NCBI GenBank assembly: GCA_964458125.1
Contig: CAYWHE010000245.1
Coordinates: 1-5,237, forward strand
Direction: 5' to 3'
From: CAYWHE01 sp964458125
Lineage (GTDB): Bacteria > Bacteroidota > Bacteroidia > AKYH767-A > OLB10
Length of the DNA stretch: 5,237 bases
Below the pieces are notes generated by a model, which saw nothing but the letters and a program-made list of their open reading frames with translations, had not been told where the DNA came from and did no database searches. Of the stretch, positions 1-5,185 are shown one piece after another. A program made the translations under genes and the position numbers. The stretch's first letter is position 1. Every line of letters starts with the position of its first letter.

Positions 1-174
1 ATCTGGCTTAACCAAAACGGAACAGTATTTTGGTTCAGGGATGGAATAATAGAGCAGGTTATTTTCCCCGGCAGCCTGAAATCAGCAAACACACAAATGA
101 TTTTCAGGGATATAGAGGGAAAAGGATGGTTTTTTACGGATAAGGGAGTATGTTATTTCAGGTATTCAGAATAA
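1..174 (+). CDS. 3' end of a probable beta-propeller protein (regulator-propeller-like repeat), partial
   Basis: An open frame enters from the left edge in frame 1 and ends at TAA 172-174, giving 57 C-terminal residues. The visible part has the rhythm of a propeller blade: WLNQNGTVFWFRDG, then FRDIEGKGWFFTDKGVCYF. The second stretch resembles the Reg_prop consensus (D..GN.W.GT..GL..F) found in periplasmic sensor regions of Bacteroidota two-component and hybrid regulators. No membrane segment, kinase or DNA-binding domain follows the repeat. So if this is a propeller protein, it ends with the propeller, as in stand-alone secreted or periplasmic propellers. The start and most of the protein lie outside the window, so the family is a tentative call from one repeat. 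The reading frame itself is fairly secure, because it stays open to the edge and the residue pattern is protein-like. Confidence 0.6.
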   Translation: MWLNQNGTVFWFRDGIIEQVIFPGSLKSANTQMIFRDIEGKGWFFTDKGVCYFRYSE

Positions 175-332
175 GGAAATGCGCCGGCCCTGCATGGCGG
201 AAAAATTTGTCAGGCTGACATATAATTACTGATTACCCGGGAGGGATGGGGGACATGGAAAATTAAAACAATGTGAAAACCGGAAATGTCTTTCTTTTCC
301 GGAGTTGATTTAACTCAGATCATACTTTGTCT
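175..332. other. Intergenic spacer with a small hairpin
   Basis: This 158-base spacer lies between the propeller-like gene and the secreted LamG gene, both on the plus strand. I see no open frame with protein character. The only clear structure is an inverted repeat, CCGGAAA (280-286) with TTTCCGG (296-302), around a 9-base loop about 30 bases upstream of the next ATG. It lacks a following T-tract, so it is not a convincing terminator. It could equally sit in the 5' leader of the next gene. A TTTG at 326-329 resembles the end of a Bacteroidota -7 box, but the TA is out of register (ATACTTTG) and it sits only three bases from the ATG. Confidence 0.5.
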
Positions 333-1760
333 ATGAAAACAATTTTACAATTACTCGTTATGTCTGCATATGCAGTATTGCCGACATCGTTGCAGGCGCA
401 AATTCCATTGGCAGGTCTTCAGGGCTACTATCACCTGGACGGTAACGGAACCGATGCCGGACCAAACCTTTTTCATGGAGTACTTAACGGCCAGACCCCT
501 GATACGGGGCATTGCAGTACCGGACTGCGATTTATCAACAATTTTATTGACTGTGGCGATCCGCCCGGCAACGAGTATGATATTGTCAATGATGCCACCA
601 TACTGCTCTGGTTTATGCTGAAGAACACACCCTCCTCCTATTACACACTGATCGGCAAGGATGTCAGTGCTGGCAACAATGTTAAAAAATGGTTTGTTGC
701 CGTTAGCGGCAATCAGGTCTCTTTTCATATCAACGGACCGGGTATGGGAGGAGGGTACTGGCAGTCTTCAGCAATCACGTCTATGCCATTGCATACTTTT
801 CATCACCTTGCCATCACCAAAAGCGGCAACAACTATGCTTTTTATATCGACACGGTACTCAGCAGCAATGCAGCCTTTACTGTAAACGTTCCCGATGTGC
901 CGGCACCCCTGCGCATCGGTAAGAATGAAAACAGCGCTGTGGATGTCGTCATGGATGAGGTATTGTTATACAACCGGGTGCTTTCAGATGCGGAAATAAA
1001 GCAGGTCTATACGGCATGTGCTCCGGTACAGGCGATGTTTTATTCTTCCGACACGGCATTTTGCGGAAAAAAGACCGTTGATTTTTTTGATCTCTCGGTA
1101 AACAACCCGGCCAGCTGGCAATGGCATTTCCAGGGCGCAATTCCCGATACATCCTCCCTGCAGAATCCGGCGGGCATTTATTATCCAACTTACGGACAAT
1201 ATGACGTTTCCCTTGTTGCCTGCAATTTATCCGGCTGTGATACCCTTGAAATGATTTCTTTCATTCAGGAGTACCCCGATCCCCAGAATTCCATCACGGC
1301 TATCGGTGATACCCTGTACTCGCTTTCTTTCCCGTCCTATCAATGGTTTGAGAGTGGAACAGGTATCATTAACGGGGCAACAAATCAATTTTATGTTGCA
1401 CAAACTCCCGGAGCCTATTATTGCCTGGTCACGGATTCGAATGGATGCCAGACCGTCAGTAATATAATTTCAGTTGCAGGGTTGGCGCATGAACCATGGG
1501 GTTTGAAAGGCTTAAGGATTTATCCGAATCCATGCCATGAAGTCCTGCATTTGGAAGCGCCTCTGTTAAAATCCATCGGATGGAAGATCCGGTTGTTTTC
1601 CTCTACGGGCATGGAAGTCTGCATAAATGATCTGCAGTTCGACGGAAGTGAAATCCGTATACAAACCTCAGGGCTGTCATCCGGGTTATATTTTTTTTGG
1701 CTGGCGGATGAAAATAACAAAACCCTGATCACCGGAAAAATCAACAGGACAGGTCCCTGA
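333..1760 (+). CDS. Secreted LamG / PKD / Ig-like protein with T9SS type A C-terminal sorting domain
   Basis: This 475-residue protein is predicted to be exported and then passed through or anchored at the outer membrane by the type IX secretion system. Residues 1-22 form a signal peptide (MKTILQLLVMSAYAVLPTSLQA, cleavage probably before Q23). Residues ~27-229 look like a concanavalin-type LamG domain (GYYHLDGNGTDAGPN near the start, ending DEVLLYNRVLSDAEIKQVY). Residues ~233-313 are PKD-like (SWQWHF..., LQNPAGIYYPTYGQYDVSL). Residues ~325-385 resemble an Ig-like cell-surface module (SYQWFESG, PGAYYCLVTDSNGCQ). Residues ~394-475 are the T9SS type A tail (YPNP at 397-400, LSSGLYFFWL, GKI). No glycosidase or peptidase catalytic domain is present, so a carbohydrate- or surface-binding or adhesion role is inferred only. 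ATG 333 is preferred over TTG 327 because it begins the signal peptide cleanly. No obvious functional tie to the downstream genes is seen. Confidence 0.88.
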   Translation: MKTILQLLVMSAYAVLPTSLQAQIPLAGLQGYYHLDGNGTDAGPNLFHGVLNGQTPDTGHCSTGLRFINNFIDCGDPPGNEYDIVNDATILLWFMLKNTPSSYYTLIGKDVSAGNNVKKWFVAVSGNQVSFHINGPGMGGGYWQSSAITSMPLHTFHHLAITKSGNNYAFYIDTVLSSNAAFTVNVPDVPAPLRIGKNENSAVDVVMDEVLLYNRVLSDAEIKQVYTACAPVQAMFYSSDTAFCGKKTVDFFDLSVNNPASWQWHFQGAIPDTSSLQNPAGIYYPTYGQYDVSLVACNLSGCDTLEMISFIQEYPDPQNSITAIGDTLYSLSFPSYQWFESGTGIINGATNQFYVAQTPGAYYCLVTDSNGCQTVSNIISVAGLAHEPWGLKGLRIYPNPCHEVLHLEAPLLKSIGWKIRLFSSTGMEVCINDLQFDGSEIRIQTSGLSSGLYFFWLADENNKTLITGKINRTGP

Positions 1761-1801
1761 ATCACCGCAAGGGAAGGACCAATGCGACAGGTAAATTTTA
1801 T

Positions 1802-1809
1802 TACCTTTG
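1802..1809 (+). promoter_or_regulatory. Putative Bacteroidota -7 promoter box (TACCTTTG) for the ALDH pair
   Basis: TACCTTTG matches the Bacteroidota sigma-factor -7 consensus TAnnTTTG exactly and ends 18 bases before ATG 1828, implying a 5' leader of roughly a dozen bases. No good TTTG/TTG -33 element is visible at the expected distance (about 1778-1785 reads GACCAATG). The call therefore rests on the -7 box, its position and the 67-base gap after the LamG gene. It suggests the ALDH pair has its own promoter rather than depending on the upstream gene. Confidence 0.5.
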
Positions 1810-1827
1810 TTTACTCATAGCAACAGT

Positions 1828-3303
1828 ATGAAAAAGAACCGGGCATCCAAACAGAAACCCCTCGACTTCAACACCGGCTGGTCCTATGCTCCGGCTCCCG
1901 AAAGCACCGACCATATCCGTCTGAAAAGCAGGTATGATTTATTTATCAACGGCCGGTTTGTTGCGCCTCAAGCGGGTAAGTATTTTGATACCATTAACCC
2001 GGCCCGTGAAACCCGGATTGCCGAAATTGCGGAAGCCTCGCAGGCTGACGTAGACAAGGCCGTACAGGCTGCGCGGCAGGCCTATGATAAGATCTGGAGC
2101 AGGATGCCGGCAGCCGAGAGGGGAAAATATATTTACCGCCTGGCCCGGATGATACAGGAAAGGGCAAGGGAACTGGCCGTTATTGAAAGCATGGATGGAG
2201 GCAAGCCCATCCGGGAATCGAGGGATATCGATTTGCCTCTGGCTGCAGCCCATTTTTTCTATTATGCCGGCTGGGCCGATAAGCTGGCGTATGCCTTTCC
2301 GGGTAAGAAGCCCATGGCACTTGGAGTAGCCGGACAGATTATTCCCTGGAATTTCCCCCTGCTGATGGCTGCATGGAAGATAGCGCCTGCGCTGGCCTGC
2401 GGCAACACCGTGGTGCTGAAGCCGGCCGAAACCACATCCCTGACCGCACTGAAGCTGGCGGAGATCATACAGGATTGTGATATACCGCCGGGAGTGGTAA
2501 ACATCATCACCGGCGCGGGAGCAACCGGGGCCGCCCTGGTGAACCACCCGGGAATCAGCAAGGTTGCATTTACAGGCAGTACCGAGGTAGGAAAAATCAT
2601 ACAGAAGGCGCTGGCCGGTACCAACAAAAAGTACACACTGGAGCTGGGCGGTAAAGCGGCCAACATCATTTTTGAGGATGCCGCCATCGACCAGGCCGTG
2701 GAAGGCATCATCAACGGCATCTTTTTCAACCAGGGCCATGTCTGTTGTGCCGGGTCCCGCCTGTTTGTGCAGGAGTCCGTAGCCGGAGAGGTTTTAAGGA
2801 AGCTGAAAAGCAGGATGGAAACCCTCATCGTGGGAGATCCGCTCGATAAAAATACCGACATCGGAGCCATCAACTCCAGGGAACAATTACAGAAAATTAA
2901 AACACTGGTCCAGGCAGGAATCAGGGAGGGCGGCGATTGTTATCAAGCCTTCTGTTCGCTTCCATCCAAGGGCTACTGGTTCCGGCCCACGCTGTTTACC
3001 GGCGTAGCCCAGTCGAGCCGTATTGTGCAGGAAGAGATCTTCGGTCCCGTACTGGCCGTGCAGACCTTCCGTACGGTGGAGGAAGTGATTGAGAAAGCCA
3101 ATAACTCTCCTTATGGATTGTCGGGAGGGGTATGGACGGATAAGGGTTCAAAAGTCTTCCGGGTGTCTGCCGCCCTGAAAGCGGGAGTGGTCTGGGCCAA
3201 TACGTATAATAAATTTGATCCGGCTTCCCCGTTCGGAGGCTATAAGGAAAGCGGAATGGGTCGCGAAGGCGGCCTGCACGGCCTGTCGGCCTACCTGCAT
3301 TAA
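1828..3303 (+). CDS. Aldehyde dehydrogenase, catalytic half of a split ALDH16-type enzyme
   Basis: This 491-residue NAD(P)+-dependent aldehyde dehydrogenase would oxidise an aldehyde to the carboxylate in the cytoplasm. All key positions are present (human ALDH2 numbering in brackets): N175 in IPWNFP (N169), K198 in VVLKPAE (K192), FTGSTEVG 248-255, E272 in LELGGK (E268), C306 in NQGHVCCAGSR (C302), and E403 in EEIFGPV (E399). Several features look ALDH16-like rather than ALDH1/2-like: the N-terminal F..GWSYAPAPES block (residues 14-26), the GHVCC active-site loop, VGDPLDKNTDIGAIN, and an abrupt end at GLSAYLH where other ALDHs continue into an oligomerisation strand. ATG 1828 is chosen over the upstream TTG 1807 because that TTG lies inside a promoter -7 box. 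The next gene follows after 18 bases in the same frame and encodes the second ALDH16-like domain. Substrate is unknown. No deoC or other pathway gene is in view. Confidence 0.93.
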   Translation: MKKNRASKQKPLDFNTGWSYAPAPESTDHIRLKSRYDLFINGRFVAPQAGKYFDTINPARETRIAEIAEASQADVDKAVQAARQAYDKIWSRMPAAERGKYIYRLARMIQERARELAVIESMDGGKPIRESRDIDLPLAAAHFFYYAGWADKLAYAFPGKKPMALGVAGQIIPWNFPLLMAAWKIAPALACGNTVVLKPAETTSLTALKLAEIIQDCDIPPGVVNIITGAGATGAALVNHPGISKVAFTGSTEVGKIIQKALAGTNKKYTLELGGKAANIIFEDAAIDQAVEGIINGIFFNQGHVCCAGSRLFVQESVAGEVLRKLKSRMETLIVGDPLDKNTDIGAINSREQLQKIKTLVQAGIREGGDCYQAFCSLPSKGYWFRPTLFTGVAQSSRIVQEEIFGPVLAVQTFRTVEEVIEKANNSPYGLSGGVWTDKGSKVFRVSAALKAGVVWANTYNKFDPASPFGGYKESGMGREGGLHGLSAYLH

Positions 3304-3321
3304 AATGCGCATTTCAGAAAG

Positions 3322-4260
3322 ATGGAAAAACTGAAAACAAAACCCCTCCAGCCTGCAGCCGCTGAAACCGGGCTGAATGGCCGGGCAACCGGATCGCCTT
3401 CCCCAAGGGCGGCGGTGATGAAAACCTGGAAACTCTTCATTGATGGCAAATTTCCGCGTACCGAATCGGGACGGGTTGATCCCTTTGCCGGATCCGGCGG
3501 AAAATTCATAGCCAACATCTGCAGGGCTTCCCGGAAGGATTTCCGGGATGCCGTGGTGGCTGCCAGGAAGGCCCAGCCCGGATGGGCCGGGAGAACGGCG
3601 TATAACAAAGGGCAGATTTTTTATCGTATAGCTGAAACGTTAGAAGGACGGAAGGAGCAATTCATCAGCACGTTGGGCCTGCAGGGACTCAGCCGCAGCG
3701 AAGCCCGGGCGGAAACGGAAACGGCCGTTGACCGGCTGATTTATTATTCCGGATGGGCGGACAAGTACCAGCAGGTGTTCAGTTCGGTGAACCCGGTGGA
3801 AAGCAGTCATTTCAATTTTTCATTTCCCGAACCGACCGGCGTGGTTTCCATCCTCGCACCGGAAGAAAGCGGACTGACCGGACTGGTTTCCGTCATTGCA
3901 CCTGCGGTAATTGGCGGCAATACGATAGTGGCACTGGCATCATCCGGGTTTCCGCTTACGGCAATTGAGTTTGCCGAGGTGCTGGCAGCCTCCGATGTAC
4001 CCGGCGGAGTCATCAACATCCTGACGGGATCAAGCGCGGAACTGCATGGACATTTTTCCTCCCATATGGATGTGAACGCCATTATTGCCGCGAATAACAG
4101 GCAGGACGAATTCAAGGCCATTCAGGTGAATGCCGCACGAAACGTGAAACGCGTGATGGTACAGCATTTTGAGAACTGGCTCCTGCCCGGGTCGCAAAGT
4201 CCGTATATGATCATGGACACCCAGGAAATCAAGACCACCTGGCATCCGGTGGGAATCTGA
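3322..4260 (+). CDS. Truncated, non-catalytic ALDH-fold protein, second domain of a split ALDH16
   Basis: This 312-residue protein aligns with only the front part of an ALDH: the WKLFIDGKFPRTESGR entry strand (~36-51), helices with AARKAQPGWAGRTAYNKGQIFYRIAETLEGRKE, and a Rossmann-like core (TGVVSILAPEESG, APAVIGGNTIVALASS, PGGVINILTG). The catalytic asparagine motif PWNF is replaced by PEES (180-183), the cofactor lysine position is Leu205, and the ELGGK glutamate and catalytic cysteine regions are missing. Its only cysteine is C67. The C-terminus KTTWHPVGI resembles the end of ALDH16 proteins (TKALWLPMGD in human ALDH16A1, from memory). It is therefore probably a structural or oligomerisation partner of the preceding enzyme rather than an enzyme itself. 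Residues 1-33 are low-complexity and correspond to the inter-domain linker of fused ALDH16. ATG 3322 is taken as the start. ATG 3418 (Met33), with AAGGG eight bases upstream, is a plausible alternative. Confidence 0.87.
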   Translation: MEKLKTKPLQPAAAETGLNGRATGSPSPRAAVMKTWKLFIDGKFPRTESGRVDPFAGSGGKFIANICRASRKDFRDAVVAARKAQPGWAGRTAYNKGQIFYRIAETLEGRKEQFISTLGLQGLSRSEARAETETAVDRLIYYSGWADKYQQVFSSVNPVESSHFNFSFPEPTGVVSILAPEESGLTGLVSVIAPAVIGGNTIVALASSGFPLTAIEFAEVLAASDVPGGVINILTGSSAELHGHFSSHMDVNAIIAANNRQDEFKAIQVNAARNVKRVMVQHFENWLLPGSQSPYMIMDTQEIKTTWHPVGI

Positions 4261-4272
4261 TCAGCTGATCAG
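4257..4272. repeat. 16-base double palindrome across two convergent stop codons
   Basis: CTGATCAG occurs twice in tandem. Each octamer is a palindrome and so is the 16-mer. It contains both TGA stop codons: 4258-4260 for the plus-strand gene and 4263-4261 read on the minus strand for the transporter. As RNA it could fold as a 6-base-pair stem with an AGCT loop on either strand. No T-tract follows on either side, so a classical bidirectional intrinsic terminator is not supported. Confidence 0.6.
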
Positions 4273-4944
4273 CCGGGCAATGCCAAAAGCCGCCGCCGCC
4301 GCAATCACACCGATCATGGTCGTTTTAAGGGCTCCGGGAAGGGGCGGCTGTCCGGTAAACTTGCTTTTGAAATAACCAAAAGTAAGCAGGCAAAGGATGG
4401 TGATAAAGGAGGAATAGACCAGGCCGCTTCCGGGGGTATGCGTAAAAAAGTAGGCCGACAGCGGCACAATTCCACCGACGATATAGGCAATACCGATATT
4501 CAGGGCGCTGTTCCTGGCGCGAAGGACATCGGGTTTTTCAAGTCCCAGTTCAAACTTCATCATAAAGTCAACCCACTTGTCTTCATCCCTGGCGATTTCA
4601 TCGGCAATCAGGTGCTGGGAGGATTCGGAAAGACCGTATCCGGCAAATACATCCCTCACCTCCCTTTTCTCCACTTCATAAAACTCTTTAATTTCCCGGT
4701 ATTCCCGTTTTAGTTCCGAATCATAGTGTTCGATTTCAGTCCGGCCAGCCAGGTACCCGCCCAGTCCCATAGCAATGGAACCGGCGCAGATTTCGGCTAT
4801 GCCAGCGGTGATGATGATGCTGTTCTGATCAACGGCACCGGTAAGACCTGCTGCCAGCGCAAAAGGAACAGTAAGACCATCGGCCATTCCAATGACGATA
4901 TCGCGGATTAAATCGGATTGCTGAAAGTGTGCTTCCTGGTGCAT
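4261..4944 (-). CDS. VIT/CCC1-family Fe2+/Mn2+ transporter with complete metal-binding domain
   Basis: This 227-residue inner-membrane protein of the vacuolar iron transporter (VIT1/CCC1) family would move Fe2+, Mn2+ or similar divalent ions out of the cytoplasm. Membrane segments are at ~13-36, 42-66, 145-168, 174-192 and 205-226. A charged helical cytoplasmic domain lies between the second and third (~67-140). Residues matching those recalled for the Eucalyptus EgVIT1 structure occur at a constant offset of 21: D22, E51 and M59 in the membrane path; E81, E84, E92, E95, M128, M129 and E132 in the metal-binding domain. That constant register is strong evidence for a functional H+-coupled metal exporter. 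Start: the frame is open 28 codons further upstream, but ATG 4944 (MHQEAHFQQSDLIRD) fits the family N-terminus and follows a promoter-like box. The gene faces the ALDH pair with no gap between stop codons. Confidence 0.93.
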   Translation of the reverse strand: MHQEAHFQQSDLIRDIVIGMADGLTVPFALAAGLTGAVDQNSIIITAGIAEICAGSIAMGLGGYLAGRTEIEHYDSELKREYREIKEFYEVEKREVRDVFAGYGLSESSQHLIADEIARDEDKWVDFMMKFELGLEKPDVLRARNSALNIGIAYIVGGIVPLSAYFFTHTPGSGLVYSSFITILCLLTFGYFKSKFTGQPPLPGALKTTMIGVIAAAAAFGIARLIS

Positions 4945-5065
4945 GAAGGTGAATTTAAAAACAAAAGTAATTAACTTTAGATAATACCCATGATTAGCCG
5001 GCCTGGCATAATCAGTAGCCAACTTCAAATTAATTTATAAGCAGAAGCAGTATTTTTTCTTTTTA
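4945..5065. other. Intergenic region upstream of the VIT-family gene
   Basis: Apart from the promoter-like box at 4962-4969 I see only AT-rich sequence. This includes a pyrimidine/T-rich run at about 5051-5064 just before the repeat array, and a CAGTATTTT (5048-5056) that recurs before the second repeat copy (5179-5187). No supported gene is present on either strand. Confidence 0.45.
4962..4969 (-). promoter_or_regulatory. Putative Bacteroidota -7 promoter box (TACTTTTG) for the VIT-family gene
   Basis: Read on the minus strand this is TACTTTTG, an exact TAnnTTTG match ending 17 bases before ATG 4944. That spacing is almost identical to the one seen for the ALDH gene (18 bases). No clear -33 TTTG is visible upstream (around 4985-4995 the minus strand reads AATCATGGGTA). 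If it is used, the longer open frame starting near 5028 would be excluded because the transcript would begin downstream of it. Confidence 0.5.
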
Positions 5066-5117
5066 TTCAATTCGACTTGACTTTTACAAGGACGAAGTCC
5101 GAAGTGAAAGTTGTAGT
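5066..5117. repeat. Structured direct repeat, copy 1 (52 bases, imperfect hairpin)
   Basis: This copy matches 5186-5237 in 50 of 52 positions, in the same orientation, exactly 120 bases apart. It forms most of a long imperfect hairpin. The stems are 5070-5077 with 5115-5122; 5079-5087 with 5104-5112 (with G-T wobbles); and GGAC 5090-5093 with GTCC 5097-5100, closed by a GAA loop. It is non-coding and of no recognised family. It is most like an interspersed palindromic or MITE-like intergenic element. Confidence 0.85.
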
Positions 5118-5123
5118 CGAATG

Positions 5124-5154
5124 AATCCCGTCTCGCCTCAGGCGAGACGGGATT
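5124..5154. repeat. Perfect 14-base-pair inverted repeat (GC-rich hairpin)
   Basis: The left arm 5124-5137 (AATCCCGTCTCGCC) and right arm 5141-5154 (GGCGAGACGGGATT) are perfect complements around a TCA loop. The stem is strong and GC-rich. It has no T-tract directly after it on the plus strand, though TTGGTTC follows, and it sits between the two copies of the 52-base repeat. It could be the tip of a mobile palindromic element or a terminator for an adjacent gene beyond the window. The sequence does not decide between them. Confidence 0.8.
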
Positions 5155-5159
5155 GGTTC

Positions 5160-5185
5160 AATACCCCGTTGCTTGCAACAGTATT
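5160..5185. repeat. Third small hairpin of the 120-base repeat unit
   Basis: AATAC (5160-5164) pairs with GTATT (5181-5185), and GTTGC (5168-5172) pairs with GCAAC (5175-5179) around TT, with an asymmetric CCC/A internal loop. It lies between the GC-rich hairpin and the second 52-base repeat copy. It is short, so chance formation is possible. Confidence 0.45.

Noticed and set aside
184..200. Terminator-like CGCC...GGCG after the propeller gene
   Set aside because: The stem is only four base pairs around a ten-base loop. The following sequence is A-rich with only a short TTT.
1752..1780. Possible terminator after the LamG gene (TCCCT/AGGGA or GGTCC/GGACC)
   Set aside because: Stems are only five base pairs with loops of 11 and 19 bases and no T-tract. 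They are not better than chance.
1819..1828. GCAACAGTAT shared with the repeat region at 5175-5184, and AACAGTATTTT shared between 21-31 and 5177-5187
   Set aside because: Ten- and eleven-base matches of AT-rich sequence in a 5.2-kb window are compatible with chance. The flanks do not extend the similarity.
1939..2739. Long minus-strand open frame opposite the ALDH gene
   Set aside because: It is a shadow of the high-GC codon pattern of a confidently identified ALDH gene. Its translation shows no recognisable domain and has low-complexity, arginine/glycine-rich character.
3305..3333. Short leader peptide starting at ATG 3305 between the two ALDH genes
   Set aside because: It gives only nine codons, ends out of frame inside the second gene, and has no supporting ribosome site or composition.
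4945..5028. N-terminal extension of the VIT-family protein (28 extra residues)
   Set aside because: The extension is not family-like, and the open stretch crosses the TACTTTTG promoter-like box at 4962-4969. ATG 4944 gives the expected N-terminus.
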